Of a stretch of 27,380 bases of DNA, positions 1-8,226 are shown piece after piece. The DNA comes from an uncultured Senegalimassilia sp. GTDB lineage: Bacteria > Actinomycetota > Coriobacteriia > Coriobacteriales > Eggerthellaceae. The notes below the pieces were generated by a model. It ran no database searches. It saw nothing but the letters and a program-made list of their open reading frames with translations, and was not told where the DNA came from. A program made the translations under genes and the position numbers. The DNA lies in assembly GCF_902464545.1 (NCBI RefSeq), contig NZ_CABQJR010000029.1, positions 1 through 27,380 of the forward strand. Reading direction: 5' to 3'. The first letter of the stretch is position 1. Each line of letters begins with the position of its first letter.

Positions 1-2
1 AC

Positions 3-79
<77 letters not shown>

Positions 80-105
80 TCTTTTTCAGCAGCGCATGCA
101 CCAGT

Positions 106-182
<77 letters not shown>

Positions 183-208
183 TCTTTTTCAGCAGCGCAT
201 GCACCAGT

Positions 209-285
<77 letters not shown>

Positions 286-311
286 TCTTTTTCAGCAGCG
301 CATGCACCAGT

Positions 312-388
<77 letters not shown>

Positions 389-414
389 TCTTTTTCAGCA
401 GCGCATGCACCAGT

Positions 415-491
<77 letters not shown>

Positions 492-502
492 TCGATTGTT
501 CA

Positions 503-528
503 AGCCCAGCCATTTGGCTGGGCTTTTT
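503..528 (+). terminator. Intrinsic terminator of the tRNA-Asp array
   Basis: A 9-bp perfect stem (503-511 with 516-524) with an ATTT loop is followed directly by a run of five T (524-528). It lies 11 nt after the CCA of the last tRNA. Confidence 0.93.
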
Positions 529-786
529 ATATTCTCGGGTTTGTTCGCTGTAGCCGTTGAGCATTAACCAAGGTGAGGGTATGCGGCCGATGGGCACGTT
601 GCTTGCCTTGACCTCCGAGCATCAATAGGGGCGGGAAACCGTCAGACGACGGGCGCATCGCTTACGTTCGCCCCCACGAACGGAGCTCTCGCCTTGTCGC
701 TTTCCTTCGCTTCCCCAAGCGCCTATGTTTCCGGCAGCTTGGCGGATACGGCATATGGACTTTCCAACATACTTTCAATGCTTCGA
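529..786. other. Gene-free stretch between tRNA array and marR promoter
   Basis: About 260 bp without a convincing gene. A 15-codon ORF (581-628) has AGGTGAGGG almost touching its ATG and looks accidental. A short hairpin (639-643 with 648-652) has no T-run. I see no RNA gene or mobile element here. Confidence 0.5.
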
Positions 787-813
787 TTGAAACTCCTTAG
801 CTCGTGCTATGGT
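787..813 (+). promoter_or_regulatory. Candidate sigma-70-type promoter of the marR-ABC operon
   Basis: A -35-like TTGAAA (787-792) is separated by 15 bp from TATGGT (808-813), which is preceded by an extended -10 TGC (805-807). The short spacer is a weakness that the extended -10 could compensate. The position, some 50 bp before the regulator start, fits. Confidence 0.45.
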
Positions 814-826
814 TTAGGGGCTAAAC
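812..826. promoter_or_regulatory. Palindromic operator candidate for the MarR regulator
   Basis: GTTTAG-GGG-CTAAAC is a perfect inverted repeat with 6-bp arms, overlapping the right edge of the proposed -10. The half-site GCTAAA recurs at 835-840, 15 bp after its first copy at 820-825. MarR proteins usually bind such palindromes at their own promoters, so autoregulation is a reasonable inference. Confidence 0.5.
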
Positions 827-866
827 ATTAAGCAGCTAAATAATTCAGTATCGAAAGGAGATTCGC

Positions 867-1598
867 GTGGACGATACCGCAGCTGGATTGCGTCGCCGTT
901 TGTTCGATGCCGCAGCACGCATGCGCAAGCAGCGTAAGGAGCCGCCGGCACCAGAAGGCGTTACGCCGGCGGAGATGTACGCGATCATGGCGGTTTCCTG
1001 CCTTGAAGGCGAGGGGAGGAAGGTCCGGTCCGGCGACATCGCCAAGTGTGGACAGGCAACTCCGAGCGCCGTGTCCCAGACCTTGAAATCGCTTGAGGAA
1101 AAGGGCCTTATCACGCGTCAGCGCGACAAGGGCGATAGCCGTGCGGTCACGGTGCATCTTACCGAGGACGGCCGTGCTTTCAGCGCACGTGGTCGCGAGC
1201 TGCATGAGCAGATGATCGACGAGGTGCTCACCTATCTCGGTCCCGAAGATGCCGAGCATCTCGTGCGCATCGTTGAGCGCCTGGCGGATTTCCCCGCTTG
1301 CGAGGCGGCGCCGGCGCAGCAGAACGGCTGCGCGCAAGCTGGCTGCCCGGTAGCGAGTGCTGATGCAAGCCCCGCTTCTGCCGCAAACGCCGATCATGCC
1401 GGTGCGAGCTTCGCTTCCGGGGCGGGTACCGATAACGCAGATGTGGTTGCAGGCGACCTCGCTTCCGCCGCAAACGCCGGTCATGCGGGTACGGTCGCAT
1501 CCGAGGTGGCGGGCGCAGCTGCGGGTGCAGGCGCTGTCCTTTCCCCAGGCGCCTCTTCGCAAACCGCTTCCACGAAAGGGGGCGCGCCGTGCGCATAA
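867..1598 (+). CDS. MarR-family transcriptional regulator with long Ala-rich C-terminal tail
   Basis: Predicted winged-helix repressor of 243 residues. The GTG start is set by AAAGGAG six bases upstream (854-860). Residues 1-145 look like a normal MarR protein: an N-terminal helix, a recognition-helix region around TPSAVSQTLKSLEEKGLI, and a wing with the typical RDKGDSRAVTVHLTEDG sequence. MarR proteins are usually 140-170 residues long. Here about 95 further residues follow, rich in Ala, Gly and Ser and low in complexity, partly built from an internal repeat. The last codons overlap the start of the first ABC exporter gene by 10 bp, so the regulator and the exporter are translationally linked. 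By analogy with other marR-exporter pairs it probably represses this operon and responds to a compound pumped by the exporter; the ligand is unknown. The tail's function is not recognisable. Confidence 0.9.
   Translation: MDDTAAGLRRRLFDAAARMRKQRKEPPAPEGVTPAEMYAIMAVSCLEGEGRKVRSGDIAKCGQATPSAVSQTLKSLEEKGLITRQRDKGDSRAVTVHLTEDGRAFSARGRELHEQMIDEVLTYLGPEDAEHLVRIVERLADFPACEAAPAQQNGCAQAGCPVASADASPASAANADHAGASFASGAGTDNADVVAGDLASAANAGHAGTVASEVAGAAAGAGAVLSPGASSQTASTKGGAPCA
1371..1491 (+). repeat. Degenerate 87-bp-spaced repeat inside the MarR tail
   Basis: About 34 bp starting at 1371 recur with few mismatches at 1458, an offset of 87 bp (29 codons). They encode PASAANADHAG and LASAANAGHAG. This suggests that the tail grew by in-frame duplication. 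Confidence 0.6.
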
Positions 1599-3754
1599 TC
1601 AAGAACCTTGCCAAGCACAAGCTGGTGGTGCTGCTGATCGTGGTGCTGCTGTGCGTGCAGGCGGCATGCGACCTGGCGCTGCCCAACTACACCTCCGACA
1701 TCGTCGATACGGGCATTCAGCAGCAGGGCGTGCAGGACGTCGCGGCCGAGCGGCTCACCGAGCGCACCCATGACCTGGTGGCCATGATGCTCCCCGAGTC
1801 CGATGAGCGGATGTTCGCTGATGCTTATGCGCAAAACGAAGACGGCACGTATGCGCTGACGGAATCCGGCAAGCGCGACCGTGCGACGCTTGATGACGCC
1901 ATGGCGCTGCCCATGACGGTGACCTGCTACGCCGATCAAATCGCCGAGCTGGACCTTGATCAGGTGAAAGCCGCATACGACCAGGGCATGATCGGGAAGG
2001 CCGACATCCAGACCATGCTCGACCGTGCGCGCGAGTCCATGGGCGATATGGCCGACACGCTTATCGCACAACAGGGTTTGGCCGCAGCCCGCGTCGAGTA
2101 CGAGCAGTTGGGCTACGACCTTGACGCCATGCAGATGGACTACCTGGTGGCAACCGGTGCGAAGATGCTCGGCCTTGCCGCGCTCGGCATGGTCATCGCC
2201 GTCATGGTGGGCTTCTTGGCGTCGCGCACCGCGGCCAAGGTGGGCCGCAACCTGCGAGAGCGCCTGTTCAACCAGGTGGTGAACTTCTCCGATGCCGAGA
2301 TCCAGTCGTTCAGCGCGGCTTCGCTGATCACGCGCGGCACCAACGACGTGCAGCTCGTGCAGATGGTCACCGTCATGCTGCTGCGCATGGTGCTCTATGC
2401 GCCCATCCTGGCCATCGGCGGCATCATCATGATCGCGCGCACCGACCTGTCCATGGGCTGGATCATCATCGCGGCGGTCGTGGCCATCGCGGTGGTTATG
2501 GGCGTGCTCATGAAGGTCGCCATGCCGAAGTTCAAGATCATGCAGAAGCTCATCGACCGAGTGAACCTGGTTTCGCGCGAGCTGCTCACGGGCTTGCCGG
2601 TCATCCGCGCGTTCGGCCGCGAGCAGCACGAGGAGGCGCGCTTCGATGAGGCGAACACGCGCCTGATGAAAACGCAGCTGTTCACCAACCGCGTGATGAC
2701 CTTCATGATGCCGCTCATGATGCTCATCATGAACCTGGTGTCCGTGGGCATCATCTGGTTCGGCGGCCACGCCATCGATGCGGGCAACCTGCAAACCGGC
2801 GACCTCATCGCGTTCATCACCTACTCCATGGTCATCATCATGGGCTTCCTTATGATCGGCATGCTGTCCATCATGCTGCCGCGCGCCGACGTGGCAGCCC
2901 AGCGCATCGACGAGGTGCTCGAATGCAAGCCCTCCATTGCCGACCCCGAGCCCGGAAACGCTAAGGACGCGCTGCTCGGCGCTAACGGGCTGCCGGGCGC
3001 GCGCATCGCCTTCGAGAACGTGAGCTTCAGGTACTCGGACGGCGCCGAATGCGTGCTCGAGGACGTCAGCTTCACGTGCGAGCCGGGCAAGACCACGGCC
3101 ATCATCGGCTCGACGGGCAGCGGCAAGTCCACGGTGCTCAAGCTGGCGGAGCGCTTCCATGACGTCACATCGGGCCGCATCACCGTTGATGGCGTGGATG
3201 TGCGCGATGTGAGCCAGCATGCCCTGCGCGCACAGCTGGGCTATGTGCCCCAGGCGGCGTTTCTATTCAGCGGCACCATCGCCTCGAACGTGGGCTATGG
3301 CGTCGACGATGCCGACGAGGACCGTATCCGCGCAGCCGCCGACGTGGCGCAGGCGGGCGAGTTCATCGCCGAGCGTCCCGAGGGACTGGCAACGCCCATC
3401 TCCCAGGGCGGCACGAACGTCTCGGGCGGTCAGCGCCAACGTCTGGCCATAGCCCGCGCGCTTGCCACCGATGCGCGCGCGTACCTGTTCGACGACAGCT
3501 TCAGCGCGCTCGACTACAAGACCGACGCCGCGCTTCGCCATGAGCTTTCCTCCCGTCTGGGCGGGAAGACCGTGGTCATTGTGGCGCAGCGCATCTCCAC
3601 GGTGCTCAACGCCGACCAGATCGTGGTGCTCGACGACGGGCGCGTCGTGGGGGCGGGCACGCACGAGCAGCTGATGGAAAGCTGCCAGGCCTATCGCGAG
3701 ATCGCCATGTCGCAGCTATCGGAAGAGGAGCTGAAAGGAGGTGATGCGAGATGA
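1589..3754 (+). CDS. ABC exporter half-transporter, degenerate-site subunit
   Basis: A 721-residue type IV ABC half-transporter (membrane domain plus nucleotide-binding domain) that should pair with the next gene product to export drugs or lipophilic compounds, as in the BmrCD/EfrAB group. The GTG start has GAAAGGGGG six bases upstream and overlaps the end of marR. TM1 is near residues 10-30. The next membrane helix begins near 190, leaving an extracytoplasmic insertion of about 150 residues in the first loop. The ATPase domain has Walker A GSTGSGKS (from 507), signature VSGGQRQR and Walker B LFDDS, in which Asp636 replaces the catalytic Glu. That is the usual mark of the degenerate partner in heterodimeric exporters. 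It shares an ATGA overlap with the second half-transporter. The substrate cannot be read from sequence. Confidence 0.93.
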   Translation: MRIIKNLAKHKLVVLLIVVLLCVQAACDLALPNYTSDIVDTGIQQQGVQDVAAERLTERTHDLVAMMLPESDERMFADAYAQNEDGTYALTESGKRDRATLDDAMALPMTVTCYADQIAELDLDQVKAAYDQGMIGKADIQTMLDRARESMGDMADTLIAQQGLAAARVEYEQLGYDLDAMQMDYLVATGAKMLGLAALGMVIAVMVGFLASRTAAKVGRNLRERLFNQVVNFSDAEIQSFSAASLITRGTNDVQLVQMVTVMLLRMVLYAPILAIGGIIMIARTDLSMGWIIIAAVVAIAVVMGVLMKVAMPKFKIMQKLIDRVNLVSRELLTGLPVIRAFGREQHEEARFDEANTRLMKTQLFTNRVMTFMMPLMMLIMNLVSVGIIWFGGHAIDAGNLQTGDLIAFITYSMVIIMGFLMIGMLSIMLPRADVAAQRIDEVLECKPSIADPEPGNAKDALLGANGLPGARIAFENVSFRYSDGAECVLEDVSFTCEPGKTTAIIGSTGSGKSTVLKLAERFHDVTSGRITVDGVDVRDVSQHALRAQLGYVPQAAFLFSGTIASNVGYGVDDADEDRIRAAADVAQAGEFIAERPEGLATPISQGGTNVSGGQRQRLAIARALATDARAYLFDDSFSALDYKTDAALRHELSSRLGGKTVVIVAQRISTVLNADQIVVLDDGRVVGAGTHEQLMESCQAYREIAMSQLSEEELKGGDAR

Positions 3755-5616
3755 GCGCGAACAACGAGGATCTGAAGAAGGTCACGCAGCGCCGCCGGCC
3801 GCACGGGCCGGGCGCGCGCATGATGCCCGGTGAGAAGGCCAAGGACTTCAAGGGCTCCATCGGCAAGCTCGTGCGTTTCATGGGCCAGTTCAAGGCGGCG
3901 CTCGTGCTCGCCATCATCTTCGCCATCGGGTCGGCGGCGTTCAACATCGTGGGCCCGAAGGTGCTCTCGCAGGCCACCACTGAGCTGTTCGAGGGCTTGG
4001 TGGCGAAGGTGGGCGGCACCGGCGGCATCGACTTCGACGCCATCGCCGGCATCATCGCGGCGACGCTGGTGCTGTACCTGGTCAGCGCGGCGTGCAGCTT
4101 CGTGCAGGGCTGGATGATGACGAGCGTCTCGCAGCGCACCTGCTATGGGCTGCGCCGCGCCATCGCCGAGAAGATCGACCGCATGCCCGTGGGATATTTC
4201 GAGCGCAACTCCACCGGCGACACGCTCTCGCGCATCACCAACGACGTGGACACGCTCGGGCAAAGCCTGAACCAGGGCGTGACGCAGCTCATCACCTCGG
4301 CCACCACCATCGTGGGCGTGGTGATCATGATGCTGACCATCAACCCGCTGCTCACGGGCATCACCGTGCTCATCCTGCCGGTCTCCTTGGTGCTCATCTT
4401 CATCGTGGTGAAGGCCTCGCAGAAGCACTTCAGGGCGCAGCAGGCCATGCTCGGCGCCATCAACGGCCAGGTGGAGGAGACGTTTTCCGGCCATGCCGTC
4501 GTGCGCGCGTTCAATCGCGAGCAGGCAGTGGCAGAGACGTTCGGCAAGACCAACGCGAAACTCTATGAAAGCGCTTGGAAATCCCAATTCCTGTCAGGCT
4601 TGATGCAGCCCATCATGAACTTCGTGGGGAACCTGGGTTATGTGGGCGTGGCGTTGGCGGGTAGCGTGCTGGCCGTGCAAGGCGTCATCACCGTCGGCGA
4701 TATCCAGGCGTTCATCCAGTACGTGAAGAACTTCACGCAGCCTATCACGCAGCTCTCCCAGGTGGGCAACGTGCTGCAGCAGATGGCCGCGGCCGCCGAG
4801 CGCATCTTCGCCTTCCTGGAGGAGCCCGAGCTTGAGGCGGAGAATCCCACGGCTAGCGCCGCCGACGTGGATTGCGACGTGGAGTTCGATCACGTGCGCT
4901 TCGGCTACGATCCCGAAAAGCCCGTCATCGGCGACTTTTCCGCGAAAGTGCGCCAGGGCCAGACCGTGGCGCTTGTGGGTCCCACCGGCGCGGGCAAGAC
5001 CACCATGGTCAAGCTGCTCATGCGCTTCTATGATGTTGACGCGGGCGCCATCCGCCTGGGTGGCACCGATATCCGCGAGTTCTCGCGCATCGACGTGCGC
5101 AACCAGTTCGGCATGGTGCTGCAGGACACGTGGCTGTTCAACGGCACGGTGCGCGACAACATCGCCTACGGCAAGCTTGATGCTACCGACGCCGAGGTGG
5201 AGGCTGCGGCGCGCGCAGCGTACGTGCACCATTTCATCACCACGTTGCCGCACGGCTACGACACGGTGATCAACGAGGATGCCAGCAACATCAGCGCAGG
5301 TCAGCGGCAGCTGCTCACCATCGCCCGCGCCATCTTGGCAGACAGGCGCATGCTCATCTTGGACGAGGCCACCTCAAGCGTGGACACGCGAACCGAGGAG
5401 CGCATCCAGAAAGCCATGGATAACTTGATGGCGGGCCGCACGTCGTTCGTGATCGCGCATCGGCTGTCCACCATCAAAAACGCCGACCTCATCTGCGTGT
5501 TACAACATGGTGACATCGTCGAGCACGGCACGCATGAGGAGCTTCTCTCCCTTGGCGGCGCGTATGCTGAACTGTATAATTCTCAGTTCGAGGAAGACGG
5601 CGTCGAAGACGAGTAG
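3751..5616 (+). CDS. ABC exporter half-transporter, catalytic-site partner
   Basis: A 621-residue half-transporter with a canonical six-helix membrane domain (about residues 45-330) and an ATPase domain. The start ATG lies in an ATGA overlap with the preceding gene and has a very strong AAAGGAGGTGA five bases upstream. Walker A is GPTGAGKT (410-417) and Walker B LILDEATSS has the catalytic Glu539. The signature reads ISAGQRQLL rather than SGGQ, a variant seen in the active partner of heterodimeric exporters. Each subunit supplies half of each ATP site, so the partner's SGGQ and this subunit's Glu539 would form the competent site. It probably works as an obligate dimer with the product of 1589-3754, under control of the upstream MarR protein. 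Confidence 0.95.
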   Translation: MSANNEDLKKVTQRRRPHGPGARMMPGEKAKDFKGSIGKLVRFMGQFKAALVLAIIFAIGSAAFNIVGPKVLSQATTELFEGLVAKVGGTGGIDFDAIAGIIAATLVLYLVSAACSFVQGWMMTSVSQRTCYGLRRAIAEKIDRMPVGYFERNSTGDTLSRITNDVDTLGQSLNQGVTQLITSATTIVGVVIMMLTINPLLTGITVLILPVSLVLIFIVVKASQKHFRAQQAMLGAINGQVEETFSGHAVVRAFNREQAVAETFGKTNAKLYESAWKSQFLSGLMQPIMNFVGNLGYVGVALAGSVLAVQGVITVGDIQAFIQYVKNFTQPITQLSQVGNVLQQMAAAAERIFAFLEEPELEAENPTASAADVDCDVEFDHVRFGYDPEKPVIGDFSAKVRQGQTVALVGPTGAGKTTMVKLLMRFYDVDAGAIRLGGTDIREFSRIDVRNQFGMVLQDTWLFNGTVRDNIAYGKLDATDAEVEAAARAAYVHHFITTLPHGYDTVINEDASNISAGQRQLLTIARAILADRRMLILDEATSSVDTRTEERIQKAMDNLMAGRTSFVIAHRLSTIKNADLICVLQHGDIVEHGTHEELLSLGGAYAELYNSQFEEDGVEDE

Positions 5617-5667
5617 CGTGCAGAGGGGCGCGCGGCTCGGCTCGGCTTGGGACGAAGGCGCGCGCAC

Positions 5668-6381
5668 ATGACCGCACAATCAGAGGCAATGCAGATGGCA
5701 AGCCGCAACGGGGAGGGCCCGGTGCGGCTTGCCGCGTTCGATTTCGACGGCACTTCGCTTGACGGCAACTCTCCCGTCATGCTGGTGATGCATCTTGCGA
5801 AGCTGCGCATGCTCAACCCCACGGTGCTATTGCGCATCGGGCTGTGGGCCGCGGCCTACAAGTTGCGCCTGCCGCAGAGCGAGGCGTGGGTGCGCGGGCT
5901 GGTGTTCCGCGCCTTCGCCGGCAAGCCCAAGGCCGAGGTGGATGCCTTCCTTCATGCTTTCTATGACGAATGCGTGGCCCCGCATGTGCGCGAGCAGGCC
6001 AGGCAAGCTATGGATACGTGGCATGAGCAGGGCGTTTCGGTGGTGTGCGTATCGGCTACCTTCGAGCCCATCATCGAGCGCGCCATGCGGGACCTGCCCT
6101 TCGATTACCAGATTTCCACGCGCATGAAGGTGAACTATGACGGCACGTACGCTTGCGAGGTGGACGGCGTGCCGGTGGAAGGCGATCGCAAGATGATCGA
6201 GCTACGTCGTTTCGCCAACGAGAAATGGGGCGAAGACGGCTGGGAGCTGGTGGCGGCTTATGGCGACCATCACTCCGATCGCGCCCTGCTCGCCGGCGCC
6301 AAGCAGGGGTTCGCCGTGTGTCCCGATCGCCCGCTTGGGCGCACCGCCCGCGAACGCGGCTATCAGGTGCTCGAGTGGTAA
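5668..6381 (+). CDS. HAD-superfamily phosphatase, subclass IB (SerB-like fold)
   Basis: A 237-residue phosphohydrolase. All four HAD motifs are visible: motif I DFDGTSLDG with nucleophile Asp25 and Asp27, motif II with Ser129 in CVSAT, motif III Lys175, and motif IV GDHHSD with Asp200 and Asp204. The helical cap inserted after motif I fits subclass IB, which contains phosphoserine phosphatases and phospholipid or sugar phosphatases; the substrate is not identifiable. I chose ATG 5668 because GAAGG lies ten bases upstream, but ATG 5695, with GAGG eight bases upstream, would remove only residues before motif I and is equally possible. It follows the ABC genes by 51 bp without a terminator and is followed by one, so it is probably the last gene of that operon. 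Confidence 0.88.
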   Translation: MTAQSEAMQMASRNGEGPVRLAAFDFDGTSLDGNSPVMLVMHLAKLRMLNPTVLLRIGLWAAAYKLRLPQSEAWVRGLVFRAFAGKPKAEVDAFLHAFYDECVAPHVREQARQAMDTWHEQGVSVVCVSATFEPIIERAMRDLPFDYQISTRMKVNYDGTYACEVDGVPVEGDRKMIELRRFANEKWGEDGWELVAAYGDHHSDRALLAGAKQGFAVCPDRPLGRTARERGYQVLEW

Positions 6382-6398
6382 ACGCCCTTAGGCGTTTT
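6381..6398 (+). terminator. Short intrinsic terminator after the HAD gene
   Basis: Stem AACGCC (6381-6386) with GGCGTT (6391-6396), loop CTTA and T-run 6395-6398. The stem is only 6 bp, so efficiency may be modest. Confidence 0.6.
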
Positions 6399-6587
6399 CC
6401 TGGGAATCGCCCGTAGCGCTTGAGTGGGGTTTGCCGTTCGCGTTTTTACGGGTGATAGGAGCTTCGCGGCGCGCTGGAGAACCGGCTTTCATCGGCGTGT
6501 CCTGCCGATGGGGTCGTCATGGCATCTCTGGATGGCGGGCTCGCCTTAGCATGCCCGGGTGACAGGTTTGTTTCGATTTCTTGGCTT

Positions 6588-6618
6588 GCGGCCGCATGGC
6601 GGCCGCTTCCGGTAAAAT
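6588..6618 (+). promoter_or_regulatory. Perfect palindrome and -10 candidate before the AAA-like gene
   Basis: GCGGCCGC (6588-6595) and GCGGCCGC (6599-6606) flank ATG. The whole is a perfect 8+3+8 inverted repeat, and each arm is itself a palindrome. A -10-like TAAAAT follows at 6613-6618, without a clear -35, so the palindrome sits where a -35 or an operator would be. It may be a repressor site, but a role as an RNA or DNA hairpin cannot be excluded. The rest of 6399-6587 holds no gene I can see. Confidence 0.35.
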
Positions 6619-6663
6619 GATACCGAACTATAGCTATTTTGACACTTGAAGGAGGTTGGGTCG

Positions 6664-8226
6664 ATGTTTGATAACGACATGAACGATATGCCCAGCCGAA
6701 GCGATGAGCCGTCCAGCTCCGTTTCCGGATACCTGAACAGCGCTGAACAGGCTGCTGAGCAGGGGAACCTTATGCTGGCGCTGCATCTGTACCTGGCGGC
6801 GTTCGAGCGCGGTCAGGCAACCGAGGGCGCTGTGCCCTCCGAAGCCGCCATTGCCGGCCTGAAGCGCGCATGGCGTCTGGCGTGCACTTTGAAGGAGCGT
6901 AGCATCGCCGAATACGTGTTCGAGCGCATGGAGCCGTACCTGTCCAGCGACGAGGTGGCCGCCTGCGCGGACCAGCTTCAGGAGCTGGCCCTTGCCAAGC
7001 TTGAGGAGTTCGGGCTGTCGCGTGACGAGCTTGAGGACATGACCGATATGATCTCGCAGGACATGATGGGCGAGGGCGGACCGCGCGTGCTGCGCGTGGA
7101 GCACCTCACGGCTCCCGGTGCGCCTGCCGACGCCGGCAAGCCCGAAGGCGACGCGGCTGCAAGCGCTGCGGCCCCGACGGCCGGCGTGGATGCAGCGGGC
7201 GAGCAGTCCGTTGCCGCCGGCCCGGCGCCTTCCGAAAAGCCGCAGGCATCTGCGGGCAAGCCCGCCCCCGCCGCGGTTCCGGCGCAGCCCATGCTCGCCC
7301 CTATCGAGCACCTTACCTATAAAGAGCTTGTAGGCTTCGACGAAGCGGTGCGCTCGGTGCGCGCGCTTGGCCTCGGCATGCAGAAAGACCCTGAGTTCCA
7401 GCAGCTGGTGCGCCAGCTCAACGTGCGCCATGGGCTTGATCGCATGCCTGCGTGCGACGCGCTGCTCATCCGCAGCCCAGCGCGCGAGGATGCCAACCAG
7501 TTCATGATGGCCACGTGCGGCGAGCTGGGGCTTCCGGTGCTGCGTATGCGCATGGAGGAGAACATGCAGGGCATGCCCGTGCTGTGCGTCATGGCGCAGG
7601 CCGACCGCCAGCCCAAGCTTAATCAGGCGCGCAACGCCTTCGAGGAGCCGGCGGTGCTCGTCATCGAGGATATCGACCTGTGGGCGGCTCCGGCGTTCGA
7701 CCAGCCTGAGGATATCGGCGGGATGATCATGTCCGCGCTGTCGCGAGGTGCGCGCGAGGCGGTCAACCTCATCCACTCCTCGGCCGACGATCCGGACGTG
7801 TTCGTGCTGTGCACCTCGGCGCTCGGCAACGACGTGGATCCGTATTTCTTCGACCTGCTGGGGCCGGTCTCGGCGGTGGATATCGACTATCCCACCGAGA
7901 AGGAGCGCGCCGACATTTGGATGGAGATCGCTCGCGAGCACCCGTCCGTGCGCGGCGTCGACCGCGATCAACTGGTCAGGTTCTCGCAGGGTATGCCGCG
8001 TTTCGATATGCATATGGCGGCACGCGAGGCCATCGAGGAAGCGTACAAGGACAGCCTCACCAAGCGACGCTACATCCCGGTGACTACGGACAACCTGTTC
8101 GATAAGCTGGCTGCATACCAGCCGCTCGATTCGCCGGAGTACAAGGCGCTCGAGCAAGCGGTGGTCGATGACTTTAGGAGGGAGCTCGACCATTTGGACG
8201 ACCTGTTGAAGGGGGACGGGCAGTAA
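6664..8226 (+). CDS. AAA+-like protein with lost Walker A (probable pseudo-ATPase)
   Basis: A 520-residue protein. ATG 6664 is chosen over an upstream TTG because GAAGGAGG ends nine bases before it. Residues 1-140 are helical and acidic, and about 145-205 form an Ala/Pro-rich linker. The rest follows the order of an FtsH/CDC48-type AAA domain: LTYKELVGFDEAVRSV resembles the entry of the domain, VLVIEDIDLW (Glu335, Asp336) matches Walker B, and FVLCTSALGNDVDP matches the sensor-1 region. The Walker A position reads RSPAREDA (270-277) instead of GPPGTGKT, and the arginine-finger region is also not conserved. It therefore probably cannot hydrolyse ATP and may act as a scaffold or adaptor. It overlaps an Rrf2 regulator gene by one base and is surely co-transcribed with it. 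The partner and process are unknown. The fold call is by eye. Confidence 0.75.
   Translation: MFDNDMNDMPSRSDEPSSSVSGYLNSAEQAAEQGNLMLALHLYLAAFERGQATEGAVPSEAAIAGLKRAWRLACTLKERSIAEYVFERMEPYLSSDEVAACADQLQELALAKLEEFGLSRDELEDMTDMISQDMMGEGGPRVLRVEHLTAPGAPADAGKPEGDAAASAAAPTAGVDAAGEQSVAAGPAPSEKPQASAGKPAPAAVPAQPMLAPIEHLTYKELVGFDEAVRSVRALGLGMQKDPEFQQLVRQLNVRHGLDRMPACDALLIRSPAREDANQFMMATCGELGLPVLRMRMEENMQGMPVLCVMAQADRQPKLNQARNAFEEPAVLVIEDIDLWAAPAFDQPEDIGGMIMSALSRGAREAVNLIHSSADDPDVFVLCTSALGNDVDPYFFDLLGPVSAVDIDYPTEKERADIWMEIAREHPSVRGVDRDQLVRFSQGMPRFDMHMAAREAIEEAYKDSLTKRRYIPVTTDNLFDKLAAYQPLDSPEYKALEQAVVDDFRRELDHLDDLLKGDGQ

Noticed and set aside
1481..3220. 579-codon open frame antisense to marR and the first ABC gene
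   Set aside because: His/Asp-rich translation typical of the reverse complement of a biased gene; no start signal.
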